A stretch of 64,000 nt of DNA, taken from Pseudevernia furfuracea. Taxonomy: Eukaryota; Ascomycota; Lecanoromycetes; Lecanorales; Parmeliaceae. Position numbers and translations under genes: made by a program. Below, piece by piece: positions 1 through 10,276 of this stretch (position 1 is its first letter; every line of letters begins with the position of its first letter). The notes below the pieces were generated by a model, which was not told where the DNA came from, did not search any database, and saw nothing but the letters and a program-made list of their open reading frames with translations. The stretch lies in the NCBI GenBank assembly GCA_022315425.1, contig JAIUPT010000013.1:1426001-1490000 (forward strand), written 5' to 3'.

Positions 1-354
1 GAGCGGAAAAGGTTCATCTGCACCTTCGCTTCTGTTTTGGAGAGTTGGAACTGTTATCCTCGCCCTTGGTAGCTTTTGATGAGATCACGGGTTGTGGACG
101 CGAAAGCTTCAGGAATACGGAAACGCGAAGTGACAAGCGTATACCAACCTGAACATGCGGTCCAGCCCGAATCTTTGAGTTCCCGATACCTGCAAAGATA
201 TCTACTAGAAAACTACTGCGGCTTAGTACCCCCGAAAACGGACTTGAATATGGGCTTCAAGGAGAACAAAGTCTTCACCTTGGGACCCCCCCAAGGAACG
301 CTAGCCCAAGCGACCATGTTCAAGACTCTTAGTGCTGGCTCGGAGGATGTACAG
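1..354. other. No supported gene at left edge
   Basis: An open frame on the plus strand (76-414) begins here, but it has no recognisable domain and runs into the 3' end of the minus-strand gene that ends at 355. I see no RNA gene or repeat. It could be the 3' part of a gene cut by the window edge. Confidence 0.4.
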
Positions 355-1002
355 CTATTGTCTGCGTGGATGAAACTTCAAATAATGATCCTCGCTGTCT
401 TCGTCTCCGTATAGCGCCGCAACACCAAACGCAGGTTCCAACGTCTGCCGCAAAGCATCGTACAGTGGCGACACCAATCTGATCACATCACGCGGCATCC
501 CAGCGATAACGTACTTTACCGGATAATGGTATTCGAAAGAGCTATAACTCTGACGTCGCAGGCGAACCTCCACGGTCTCGAATCCTGCAACGCTCTCCAG
601 AGCTTGCAGATGGTCGTTCCCGAAGAGACAAGGGGCAGGCGTACGGTCCCATGCGAAAAAGATGCGGCAGCGTTTTTGGTGAGTTGAGGCGTCCGTTCGG
701 AAAGCCTCGAGTTCGTCGGTGCAAGTCCGTTGATCGCCCCGCAGGTCCCAGAAAACGTCGAGGTTTTGGATCTTGTCTGGTCTATATCGAGGGCGTCGTC
801 TAACGGCAGGAGACCCTGGGGATGCGGAAAGAGAACGGTGAATCCTCAGTTTGAAGACGGCTTCCTTGTAGAACAGTGGCGCGACTTCGGATTTCGTGGA
901 ACGACAAGTCATGAGCATGTTAGATTTGTCAGATAGAGGAAGGTTGATGTAGACCTGATCCCGGACTTCTTGCGGAAGATCTTGAAGCCTGACAGGGAGC
1001 AT
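355..1002 (-). CDS. F-box-like hypothetical protein
   Basis: Single-exon frame of 215 residues from the ATG at 1002; the open frame extends 10 codons further up but only from a non-ATG codon. The N terminus (MLPVRLQDLPQEVRDQVY followed by a short helix pair and CRSTKSEVAPLFY) has the shape of the degenerate F-box/leucine-rich N terminus seen in many Pezizomycotina proteins, where the motif LP.E.R..IY..L is followed by a conserved Cys and a V.PLFY segment. The remainder is a mixed alpha/beta region with no catalytic motif I recognise. In true F-box proteins the motif binds Skp1 in an SCF ubiquitin ligase; that role is only inferred here. It stands alone, with no operon-like neighbour. Confidence 0.6.
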   Translation of the reverse strand: MLPVRLQDLPQEVRDQVYINLPLSDKSNMLMTCRSTKSEVAPLFYKEAVFKLRIHRSLSASPGSPAVRRRPRYRPDKIQNLDVFWDLRGDQRTCTDELEAFRTDASTHQKRCRIFFAWDRTPAPCLFGNDHLQALESVAGFETVEVRLRRQSYSSFEYHYPVKYVIAGMPRDVIRLVSPLYDALRQTLEPAFGVAALYGDEDSEDHYLKFHPRRQ

Positions 1003-1295
1003 CGCTGCAGGTGGGATCCGGATTTGACACAAGATGGATGGTGAAAAACCTTGCGGCAGTTCATTCAGATTGGATCTTTCGACTTTGCAAATCTGTTACG
1101 GACGCTGGGAAGAGCGAGAGTCAGTATGATAAGCGAAAGTTTGCGCCTGATTTCTGCCAGCTGTACTTCACCACGTGGCATGCATTGTGGCAAACACGTG
1201 TCGACAGTCGTCATTCAGGATAAATGTGTTACAGCATATCACAGGCTTTCCTGGCCGCTGGATGCGGAAAAAAGGACATGCGTTACGTTGGATTT
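1003..1295. other. Intergenic, no gene seen
   Basis: Short overlapping frames only, none with a recognisable protein. Separates the F-box-like gene from the inverted-repeat element that starts at 1296. Confidence 0.4.
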
Positions 1296-1378
1296 TAGCG
1301 TATTCAAAATCGTCTGCGTCTCTTGGCATTGGAGGCCGACGTAACATCGCTTTGTAGCATAAGCATCTTCTTACAATT
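1296..1378 (+). repeat. Left terminal inverted repeat
   Basis: Reverse complement pairs with 2128-2225. The outermost 25 bases are identical between arms; inner bases differ at roughly one in eight positions. Confidence 0.75.
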
Positions 1379-2127
1379 GTCAGATATCTATATCACATAT
1401 CGCAAATAGTTATACTTGAAGCTATACACATCTTAGCCTTATTAATCATATCTTTTATACGCATCAATGGCTCATTAATTATCTCGTCGCCCCTTTTTCG
1501 ATTTTGTACTCGTAACGTAAACGATTACGCTCTATCTCTACTAATCTACGAAGAAGATTAAAAGATAGACGTCGGAATAGAAGCAGCGTAAGAAAAAGAA
1601 ATCTCAGACTTAAACCTAGAAGTAACGCGAAAAGAACGATATTTAAGCTGTTATCATCGTCGTCGTCGCTCAAAAGAAGTTCGCTGAGCATAAAATAAAG
1701 AATTCATGATTCGATACAATAGCGTTGATTTCAATCTTAAACGATATAAGTACTATAGTAGTATCGTATATTAATAGAGGATAGCTTCTGAGCAATCGCA
1801 GAAGACTCTTAATTAAAATAAAGAAGATACTCGGCTTTGATCTTAGCGAATATGTTAATAAGAAGAGATATAATAACGTGGCTTATAAGGCTAGCTGAGC
1901 TAAGTTTATATAGCTTCAAATTTGACTATTTATGATATTTGATATATTGAACGTGCCTAGATCATTCCACATGCATCTCATGTTTGTATCTAGATCATAT
2001 TTGTCCTTTGTTAGATAGATCTCCTTGTTAAATCATGGGTTATATATTCATGAACCTTCTTCATAGATTATTATGTTTTTGCTATCACACTGCTGCATCT
2101 GCTAAGCTGACATGATATAAATATTTA

Positions 2128-2225
2128 ACAATTATGGGAAGATGCTTATGCTACAGTACAAAAATATATGCGACGTTGCGTCGGACCTTCAATGTCAAGA
2201 GACGCAGACGATTTTGAATACGCTA
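2128..2225 (-). repeat. Right terminal inverted repeat
   Basis: Inverted partner of 1296-1378. It is about 12-15 bases longer because of an extra AT-rich stretch near 2155-2168. Confidence 0.75.
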
Positions 2226-2987
2226 ATTGCGTCCTCGGAAGACGTGCGCTTTAGCTTCTTACCTATCTCTTGGCCCTTGCTCGCGAAGGCCGGCCTCCTT
2301 GAAGCTCTAGCGGCATTACTGTGAGCGATGTGGTCGAATCTCTCAATGCTGCTAAACGACGATCTAGATAATGGCACGATTATTACTGACCAGTGGCCGG
2401 GCTGATTCGCCGTATGGTCATCGACCTCACGCCTCGATTTGATCGCCTTCGACCTTCAACACCACTTCGATGTAGAAATGGATGATCACCAAATATCGTG
2501 GGTCACTAAACCTTTCAAGGAGTTCTGTGTTGAAGCTAGAAAACACCAATAACAGCAAAGGAAATTAGGAAACATGCGGTTGCGTGTCAACTCGCGACTA
2601 CTGATGGCGCGCCATTCTTCCGTTTCGACAATGACACCATACAACGACATCGATATTGATAATAACAGCCGGTGTTGGTAGTTTTTGCAACAATACTGCT
2701 CCTATCAAATCGTCTCCTGCCGTCCTCAACATGGCACTTACTCAATTACCTTCAACACTTGTACACCGTCCACGCCAGGATGGCTGTATAAGTACAGTAT
2801 TTTCACCAAATAGTGTTGAAACGCTGCAGCACTGTGTTAAGACTATCCCTCAGGTGACAAACGACTAGTCTTGGCATGGGCTTCACATGGTATTTAAGTA
2901 GCTAACTACCACGTCGTAATCCTCTGCCGAGCATCCGTACCATCTACCGCTTGTCCAGCCTCAAAAGACGCATCGCAAACATCAATC
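2226..2987. other. Intergenic, no gene seen
   Basis: Only short frames, including a 70-codon plus frame at 2656 with no family resemblance. The last 130 bases are pyrimidine- and A-containing leader-like sequence ahead of the ATG at 2988. Confidence 0.4.
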
Positions 2988-4157
2988 ATGGCAATTACGC
3001 AATTAGCCAGCCGCGTACCCTCTCAAGATGACCCTCCTATGAGCCAGCCGTCATCTGGCATCTTATCTGGTGGTACAATAGCAGCAATTTGTATTGGCAC
3101 CGTTCTCGCTGTTGGTTTTGTCTGCTTTTTACTCTTCTGCCCGCAACTCTTGCTTGCCTGGTTGATGAAGAACCGTTCCCGCAACCGCGCTTCGGGATGT
3201 GAAGAGGTTCCTCTACGGGAGTTACCTCCTCAATGCCCTGGTCGGGCGAGCGGTAACGATGGAAGCAGCAACGGAGCAGATGATGCAGGAAGTAGAAGAC
3301 GGCGTCCGGAAGTTGTACCCCGGGGAAGCATTCAGCCACACGGTAACCATATCATTATTGGCAGGCCATCAGGAAGCCCTCTCATCATCACTAACAACGT
3401 TTATGTCAACTCGACTGACTACTTGCAACCACTCCCAGCGCTGAACTCTCCACGGCATCGAGGTCCCGCACCACCAGCTGGAGGAATACCACCGAATGCA
3501 CAACGAGCCTGTGGAACCCGTAATATTCAATTTGGTCCTCCACCTAACGGGGGTATACCCCCGCAGAGGAGAGGACGTGGCGGCCCTCCCACACCGTCTC
3601 CTAGGCCACCCACAGCGGAACAATCGGAGAGCTCTGGCTTCTGGAATGTGGCGGATTGGGCCCGCGGTATTGTGCCAGGACAGTTACCGCATTCTCCGGC
3701 TGGAGGGAGGACAGGCTCGCCTTTAGGTGGGAGGGAACAACCTCCAATGCGACAAGCTGAAAGGGTTTCCACGCAAGGAAGAGCACTCAATGTTCCAGGT
3801 GCTTTTCCAGAAGATCAACCCGCTATGGAGAGGTTTCAATTGGTCACGGCCCCAGCACGAGTCCATGCACCCAATGCACCCACCCATGGGGACAATGGGT
3901 TTTGGGTACGGGACGCGCGGGAAAATCGATGGAGAAAGCAAGAACAGGAGGATCGACGCGACAGACAGGAGAGAAAGGACAAGCGGGAGAGGCAAGAGAT
4001 AGAAGAGAGGCGGGAGCGTGATAGGCATGACAGAGAGGAGAGGCGTGAGCGTGACAGGCTTGAAAGAGAAGATAGACGCGAGAGACAAGAGAGAGAGGAG
4101 AGAAGAGAGAGGCAAGAGCGAGAGGACAGGCGTGAGAGGCAGGATGAGATAAGGTGA
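2988..4157 (+). CDS. Single-pass membrane protein with Arg/Glu-rich tail
   Basis: Single-exon frame of 389 residues. There is no clear signal peptide. One strong transmembrane segment lies at about residues 28-57 (rich in I, V, G, F, L; sequence around AAICIGTVLAVGFVCFLLF), followed by a basic patch (MKNRSRNR) that predicts the long C-terminal part faces the cytosol. Residues 75-300 are Pro/Gly/Arg-rich and probably disordered. The last 80 residues (about 310-389) are a near-periodic array of RRERQERE-type units with alternating R and E and no helix breakers, typical of a single alpha-helix or coiled coil. I do not recognise the family; it resembles fungal proteins of the one-TM, Ser/Pro-rich type. 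The tail is encoded by an AGAGAGG-rich DNA tract (3940-4155). Confidence 0.6.
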   Translation: MAITQLASRVPSQDDPPMSQPSSGILSGGTIAAICIGTVLAVGFVCFLLFCPQLLLAWLMKNRSRNRASGCEEVPLRELPPQCPGRASGNDGSSNGADDAGSRRRRPEVVPRGSIQPHGNHIIIGRPSGSPLIITNNVYVNSTDYLQPLPALNSPRHRGPAPPAGGIPPNAQRACGTRNIQFGPPPNGGIPPQRRGRGGPPTPSPRPPTAEQSESSGFWNVADWARGIVPGQLPHSPAGGRTGSPLGGREQPPMRQAERVSTQGRALNVPGAFPEDQPAMERFQLVTAPARVHAPNAPTHGDNGFWVRDARENRWRKQEQEDRRDRQERKDKRERQEIEERRERDRHDREERRERDRLEREDRRERQEREERRERQEREDRRERQDEIR

Positions 4158-4728
4158 TGGACGAATACCTCTTAGGTATGTTAGAGTGCCCCGGCGAAAG
4201 AACTTGGGATAGCAATGGTGGTTTCGAAAGAGCGAGTGAAGAGGGCAATTGAAAGGAAGTTAGAAATCGAAGAATAGGGAAAATCGAAGGATACGAATAC
4301 TTCGAGTATGCCGGCTCCTTGCGCTAAGCCGCCATTAGAGCAACGGGTGTTCTCCCAAAGGTTTCTTCATCCGCAAGTTTCAAGAGAATCTCACCACTCG
4401 CTCCCAAGTAGACTACGTTTGGCAAGCCATTAAAATATTTCTGGCACACTTGATCCAGCAAAGCATTCGTAGCAGGACCAGCAGTCGGAAGCATAGAGGC
4501 CATTCCTTGTGTTTACATCAGATCACTGGAAGGAATCTTGGTCAACATGTTCGACTTTCTCACCCCCAACGATACCCTTGGCCTTCCTTCCCACGTTACT
4601 TCACGTTCAGGGAGGTGAGAAGCACTTTGTTGGTTAAAGGCACGCAGCCGTGGGAAACGGACTCTCATCAAAACGCAGCTTAGCAAGACGGAGACAAGAT
4701 GGAACCTATTAAGATGGAATCAAGACAA
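4158..4728. other. Intergenic, no gene seen
   Basis: Short frames without recognisable products. Confidence 0.35.
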
Positions 4729-5010
4729 AACCTTCCCACCAAAATGGGTATGTATTGCTGGTGTATATTGCGTATGTATTGCCTCACCCAAGCGGGACCT
4801 CTCACAAAAGTGGGTGTGTATCGAGGGTATTTTTCCCACGAAAGCGGGCGTCTATTGCGGGTAATCTTACCAACGATGCAGGATATCAATCACCAGGTAG
4901 CGCTTTTTTCACGAGAGTAGAAACTTCAACAGAGTAGGGATTTTTCGGTAAAGCGACCAAAGCGGACCTCCTCACCAAAGCAGGTATTTTTCTCACCAGA
5001 GCGGGTACTG
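4729..5010 (+). repeat. Degenerate tandem repeat (CACCAAAGCGGGTATTTTT-like)
   Basis: A loosely repeated unit of roughly 20-35 bases: variants of CCAAAATGGGTATGTATTGC, CAAAAGTGGGTGTGTATCG, CACGAAAGCGGGCGTCTATTG, CACCAAAGCAGGTATTTTTC and CACCAGAGCGGGTACTGTTC follow each other. Units have diverged in length and sequence, so this is an old array. No coding frame is preserved through it. Confidence 0.5.
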
Positions 5011-5499
5011 TTCGTTATTGACACTTCTTCTCCCTCGATGAATTCGCGAGACTCCGTCTTACCGTTTGCCCCAAGTCGCACAAATCGACCTCTGTTTAAG
5101 CTCCGCAAGTCCTTGACAATGACATTCTTCATCGTTAGGATACTTGCCGCGTGACCTTTTCTACAGCATTTGCAACTAGAATGGATAGACCAACGTCTTG
5201 CATCCATGTTCAACACGCCATTCAGCTTTCAATTACCTCCTAATGTACGCTATAAGTCACACTAGCAACACCCCGCATGTCCTTTTTTAGCATTGCAGTA
5301 CGGGACATACCGCCCGAAAAGCTTGAGGTTGTGAGTTTGACGAAAGAGATTGGTGGTGGCAATTTCCGAAGAGAGCTGGAATTTTTGGAGAATTCTGGTG
5401 GTGTGGGAGACATAACGACATTGGTGGGGGTATAGCTGATCTTGCACAAATATGACAAAGTCATAGCTGCATCTGTAATATCTAACCCCTAGCCATGGG
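5011..5499. other. Intergenic, no gene seen
   Basis: Minus-strand frames of 60-96 codons overlap here but none has a recognisable motif or a convincing start. Confidence 0.35.
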
Positions 5500-5562
5500 T
5501 AATCGTAATAGAATACTTTCATCGCACTAAGGAGCTTGCGAAGAAAGTATTCTGCTACGATT
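5500..5562. repeat. Hairpin: 20-bp inverted repeat
   Basis: The arm at 5500-5520 (AATCGTAATAGAATACTTTC) pairs with 5543-5562 (GAAAGTATTCTGCTACGATT) at 18 of 20 positions across a 22-base loop. It lies in non-coding sequence. It could be a miniature element relic or a transcript hairpin; no function can be assigned. Confidence 0.6.
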
Positions 5563-6338
5563 ATCGGCTGTTGGCTCCTTCGCCATTTCAGGGAGACTGG
5601 TCAAACATGTTGAACTCCAAAGGAAATGGTGCAAGGGGGGCGAAAATTTCAATGTACGGTGAAGACTTTCGACATAGTATTCGAGGACACATTCTGTGTG
5701 CTTGTAGCGATCTGCATAGTACGAGACTTCTACAGACCTATGTCTGAAAAAGTAGGGACCAAGCTCTTGAGCGCGTGCCTACATTATCACCTAGTGACAT
5801 CGTCCCGTTGTTGTGCCTGCTTCTCCAGTAGCATGTCTTAGTCTTAGGGAAGTGAAAGAGGCATTTCAGATACTTCCATCCGTTTTAGCTTTACCTCTTG
5901 ACCTAGTGCCTTTCATGAGACTTGATTTGGATCGTAGCGCCTATTCGTAGGTTGCATAGTCCTAAACATATAGCATCGAGTCCTATGGCTACTCATGACA
6001 GCATGGCTTTGCACTCCGAGATTCCGTCAAAGCGAAGTGCAACTTTTTCGAAAGAGCTAGCCTGAGGTAATCACGTCCAAAGTTTTGGCGGTGAGTACCA
6101 TATCTCCCATGTAGCTATCACGAGGCTGGTTAGCAAAGCATTGTGTGTGAGAGATATCTAGAAAAAAAAAGGAGAAAATCAATGAAGGTCGCTATTTTCT
6201 GCCAAGGCGCTAGCTTTGTCATCGCATCAGCCAGTGGAAATTTTCCTCCTTCCGTCGTCGTCATCATCGACATCGTTCCACCTTTTTGGGCACAAGTAAC
6301 ATCATAGTATCCCTTCCAATTAGTAAAAACCCGAAACT
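5563..6338. other. Intergenic, no gene seen
   Basis: No supported gene. The final 80 bases are a CT/AC-rich leader typical of fungal promoters, directly before the ATG at 6339. Confidence 0.35.
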
Positions 6339-6988
6339 ATGGCCTCATTCCTCACACCATTGCTCGCCTGTCCTCTAGCACTACTATCCATCTACGCCGG
6401 CCAGAAATCCTACCACGCAATCATCAATCTGCACAGCGACCAAGATCGCGCCGAAAAAGCCGCAGAACACTCCAACAAAGCAGCGCGCGAGCTGTGGCAC
6501 ATACGGCTCACCCAGGCTGGTGGCGCCGCTACGGTACGTCCATGCGATAAATCCAAGGTCAATTTCTGTGCATGTAGTACGTTCATTGGTCATCCCCCAA
6601 CATTCTCGCCTAAAGAGTTCTTGTATTGAAGCGAATACGTTCTGTGGCATGCTCCTTGTTCGGCGTCATCGTTATGTTACGTCACTATGCGCAAACATGC
6701 ATTTTCATGTAAGAGATCTGATCTCTTGTGCAGGTATTCTTGTCGCTCATTAGCGCCCTCGCACTCCTCTTTCAGAGTGCCGCGCCAGTATTACTAGCCT
6801 TGGTTAATGTGGCAGCTGAGACATTTGCGTCCATGTATATTTCTGGGTATTGGAAAGCTAAAGCTGAAATTCCATTCATGACCGAGTACAATGAGGCTAT
6901 CAGGAGGAGTAATGACTTGAGGAGGCTGTTGATCGCGTTGAGTGCTGGGTGGGCTTTTACTGGAGCCGTGGGATATCTGGCAAATTGA
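6339..6988 (+). CDS. Small two-exon membrane protein
   Basis: Exon 1 is 6339-6533 (65 codons, MASFLTPLLACPLALLSIYA...) and exon 2 is 6734-6988; the GTACGT...TGTGCAG intron is 200 bp, long for this locus but with good ends. The product is 149 residues. Exon 1 starts with a hydrophobic segment that could be a signal anchor, followed by an acidic/basic helix (HSDQDRAEKAAEHSNKAARELW). Exon 2 has two hydrophobic stretches, at its start (VFLSLISALALLFQSAAPVLLALVNVAA) and end (LLIALSAGWAFTGAVGYLA). Three membrane spans are likely. I do not recognise the family and assign no function. The splice keeps frame exactly and joins hydrophobic to hydrophilic segments sensibly. Confidence 0.6.
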
Positions 6989-7636
6989 AAGTAGGTTGGA
7001 AAACACATTGCTCCCACTGCGAGGAAAGCCCTGGTATATGAATCGAATATTTGAGAGTTAATCAGGATCTTGATGGGCATGAAAGCGAGGTCATGTCAGG
7101 AGGCTGTGCTCTTTCAACCATAACCGCTATGCTAGAAGGGACACATAGCCATCTGAAAGGTAGATGGTGAATCCCGAAACACGTCATCTGAATGAGAAAG
7201 CGGATGACCTCCCCCTGATTGCTCCAAGCACCACCATGGAATAAGATGATCTTGGCGAACGACAACAACAGTACCCGAATCGAAGTCCCTAAGAGTGGGC
7301 GATGGATTTCCATGTCGAAAACCGACAGGAGTCACATTGCATAACGTCGGATGACCCCAACCCTCATATAGCACACTCGATTCGCCAGACAAATCTGCAG
7401 AGCTTACGTTCGCATTTACGTAGGTTTTTGTGATTTCCTCCCACAATTTAAACCCCACTATTTTGCAGCGAATTAGAGCTCGTTGAGCGTGTACACACAC
7501 CTCCAACACAGGGAAAGGGATACCTGGGCTAAGACCTGCCTCCCGAGCGTACTCTCTAGAGGCCTTGACACGCGCGGGCCTATTCCCACCAGTACCCCAA
7601 GTTATTCGGCCAGGACCATGCAACAAGTTTATCGGG
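6989..7636. other. Gene-poor stretch
   Basis: A minus-strand frame of 164 codons (7132-7626) is open but has no signal peptide, domain or family resemblance, and its composition is not distinctive. I leave it uncalled. No RNA gene is seen. Confidence 0.3.
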
Positions 7637-7722
7637 GCTATTGATTGATTGATGCATACCGGACTCCCCGAAGGACTTCACGGGCGACAGAGGCCCAGCG
7701 GGATCCCACTCTCCAACTAGCT
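7637..7722 (-). repeat. Retroelement-like 3' tail, copy A
   Basis: Read on the minus strand, the segment runs GCTGGGCC...GTCCGGTATGCAT and ends in a short tandem tail CAATCAATCAAT (7641-7654 on the plus strand as TTGATTGATTGATG). It is similar to 8398-8486 in the opposite orientation. Tails made of a tandem tetranucleotide are typical of 3' ends of LINE- or SINE-type elements. Confidence 0.45.
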
Positions 7723-8134
7723 TTAAACTACAAATATCATTATCGAGTGTGAATCCTTTAGATCGCATTTTTAATTGATAACACATCTGGATTAAAGACG
7801 CTGTCTTCAACCATCTATCCCTCGAAGAAAAGTCTTAAAAACCTCCTGAAATTCAAAAAGACTTTAGATATAGAGATAAAAAGAGAGACTATCGATGTTA
7901 CGTTAGTACGAATCTCTATCTCTTTCGATCACCCATATGATAATAATATTCTTCTCTTAAAGGTCATCGTCGACGAATTTCAGGTTATTTCTTCTCTAAT
8001 GTTATAGTCGTGATTAAGTACTCTCTCAACAAACAACTTTTTAAGATACTTACGCTCATGGAGTCCCTTATGTATTAATATTTTATGCACCCCTCGTGAA
8101 AAGACGCGTGCCTTTTTAAAAACGCGCCGACAGT
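7723..8134. other. AT-rich stretch between repeat copies
   Basis: Strongly AT-rich compared with its flanks and without a supported gene. It lies between the tail at 7637-7722 and the tRNA-like sequence at 8135-8230, so it may be the body of one minus-strand element. Confidence 0.4.
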
Positions 8135-8230
8135 GTCTCTCTTGAGGAATTCGAACCCACGCTGCAGCTGTGGGCAACCGAGTTCATCATTTTTTGGCGC
8201 CGCACTCAGAAGGTCTCAAGCTCCGAGCGC
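8135..8230 (-). other. tRNA-like sequence (B-box match), possible SINE head
   Basis: On the minus strand the segment GCAGCGTGGGTTCGAATTCC fits the T-arm/B box of a fungal leucine- or serine-type tRNA with a long variable arm, and an A-box-like GAGTGCGGCGCC lies about 60 bases upstream. The acceptor and anticodon stems do not pair well, so I do not call a functional tRNA. It could be a tRNA pseudogene or the promoter head of a tRNA-derived retroelement whose tail is copy A. Confidence 0.35.
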
Positions 8231-8397
8231 GGTTTTTGTATCCAATTCCATGGCGTATCATTTTGGCACGGAGGGATCATTTCTTATGGGGGACAGAGGG
8301 ATCACTAATCACGCAGCGAGGTACGGGGGCTTTCGTAATCATCATGTGGGGGCAGGTGCCCTCGGAAGGTGGGACTCCCGGGGGTAGATACATCCGG

Positions 8398-8486
8398 CTG
8401 GGCCCACGTGGCCTTAGACGCCTGTAAAGCCCTCTGCGGGGTGACCCGTATGGTGTCCGGTGCCTATGAATTAATCAATCAATCAT
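8398..8486 (+). repeat. Retroelement-like 3' tail, copy B
   Basis: Starts GCTGGGCCCACGTGGCC and ends GGTGTCCGGTGCCTATGAATTAATCAATCAATC. It is related to the reverse complement of 7637-7722 with a deletion of about 15 bases in copy A. The same AATC-type ending recurs weakly at 8721-8735 after a different body. Confidence 0.45.
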
Positions 8487-9898
8487 CATGACATGCACAG
8501 CCCGGCCCTAGGTCCCGAACTCCTGAGGGCTCCCGCGGCCGGACTTCCCGACCCAAATTGCTGATGCGAATGCGATAAATAGAGCTAAAATTAACTATCG
8601 TTAACATGATTGTCATGGAACTAAACAGGTAGTACTTATAATGACACCTCGAGCTTACGAGGACAGTCCCTCCAGCAGGAACCCTCGGAGAGCTCCTGGA
8701 GGGTCAGGGGGTCTACCCTTGAGAATCAATCAAAATACTATATGTGTGGCCTTCCAAGCCTTCCAATACTGGGTAGCCGGCACTCTCAGCACTTAATTTT
8801 GAAGACGCTCCGTGATTACGGTGCGCTTCTAAGAAACTCACAGTTGTTCTCTTATTTGGCTGGGACACAGTAGACTACGGCTTCGCTGAAAACTTTGTCT
8901 GAGCGGATGAAATGTTGACGAGAGTTATTGAAGCGCAGGAAGCGACGAAGAGCTCAAAAATAGAACGGACAAACCTTTCCTCAACCAACCCTGATCCTTC
9001 CAAGTCAGCGTAACTAATTTACCTTAATTCGTCGGCGACATCTACCGATGACTGGGAAGGTGCCATCATAGATAAGAATGGGAAACTCGTCAAAGCTGGC
9101 TGAGGATTCTGATGTTTCACCGTTATAGGACCATGGGAGTGGGTGGACGATCTCAGAAGAAGACGTTGGAGCCTGCCGAATGTGTATCAGACCGCCATGG
9201 GAGCTAAGGATTCTAGCGACCCTAGCTCTTGCTGCAATACCCACCATTAACGTTGCCTTTCACTGCTACGTAAGGAGAAGCTTCTGGATGATAGCCGGTT
9301 CAAGTATCACACTGGGGAGGATAGATGCAACACGACGGTACAGGTCGTTCTTCAGCTCTCGGTTCCCAAAAAAATTCGAATTTGCTGTGTCATACAATAG
9401 AAGGCATGTCTGAGACGGAAAGTCCCTTTACCTGACACACCATTTTTCTATTGGATCCTTGCATCATTTATTGCTTAGTCGTCTATCGAACGTGTGAGAT
9501 GTGAATGCTGAAAAGTACATGTTGAACAGAGGCGCAAACTTCAATCTTTCAAACCCCTCTTGACAGTTAGAGCTGCATGACCAAACGGAAGCCGGCCAAT
9601 GTACTCCTTATAGCATCAATCGCAGCGCGTTATGCAAATGATCCTCCACTCTCTGCTATACCTTGCGTACTCGTCAGAGTAGCAGTGGGCCATGGCCGCT
9701 TCGCATTCACCAATCAAGTCAACTCCGACTCCAAAATCGTCACCCTATTCATCCAGAAGAATCTCGCTAAACTCAGACCCTTGGAATCTTACTGTACTTG
9801 TATTGACTCTGCCTTGATTTAAAGGTACGATGAGCTGAGTCTGGGGACATTTCCGACGGGGAGTCGGGCAAATTAACAATGTTTAACCCTACTTACAA
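8487..9898. other. Gene-poor stretch
   Basis: No recognisable coding sequence; frames of 77-81 codons occur on both strands with no family resemblance. A weak third AATCAATC tail occurs near 8725. Confidence 0.3.
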
Positions 9899-10276
9899 AT
9901 GCATGTCCTTTCGGGGCATGATTTGGCAAGCCATCATGGTGGCCCGGAAATGCTATTCAAGGGCCTACTTTCGAGATCCAAGTGGATGCGAGCAGAGGTC
10001 TCAACTGTGTGCCTACACGACGATGAGACCACTTACGACGTTGCAGAAGTAACCGAAAAGTATAAATCTGACAATGAGATGATTAAAGAGCGTTTAGATC
10101 ATCAGCTGCTGACACCGCGTCATCGCGAACAAGTGAACAATATAGCAATCCTGGAGACTCGGTACCAGGAAGAGATCGCTCTCAAGAAGTCTGGAATAGC
10201 GAAGAAAAAGATCCGCGATCGAGCCCGCTCGGCTATGGAAGTCGGAAATTTCCCTCCGCCCAGTGATCTTTGCTGA
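9899..10276 (+). CDS. Possible helical hypothetical protein
   Basis: Open frame of 125 codons. Its second half is a charged, helix-rich sequence (AEVTEKYKSDNEMIKERLDHQ and ILETRYQEEIALKK) that looks more protein-like than a random frame, but no family is recognised and the first 35 codons are not convincing. It may be an exon of a longer or broken gene. Confidence 0.25.
   Translation: MHVLSGHDLASHHGGPEMLFKGLLSRSKWMRAEVSTVCLHDDETTYDVAEVTEKYKSDNEMIKERLDHQLLTPRHREQVNNIAILETRYQEEIALKKSGIAKKKIRDRARSAMEVGNFPPPSDLC

Larger units (their letters stand above)
1296..2225. mobile_element. Inverted-repeat DNA element, about 930 bp
   Basis: The two ends are inverted copies of each other. Left arm 1296-1378 begins TAGCGTATTCAAAATCGTCT; right arm 2128-2225 ends with the exact reverse complement, and the match continues with scattered mismatches and one gap of about 12 bases. 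The outer ends are TA on both sides, compatible with the TA target duplication of Tc1/mariner-type transposons. The interior (about 1380-2130) is much more AT-rich than the surroundings. The only frame inside (minus, 1479-1691) is a 70-codon Asp- and Leu-rich stretch with no transposase motif. This is most likely a non-autonomous or decayed DNA transposon, with RIP-like AT enrichment possible. Confidence 0.7.
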
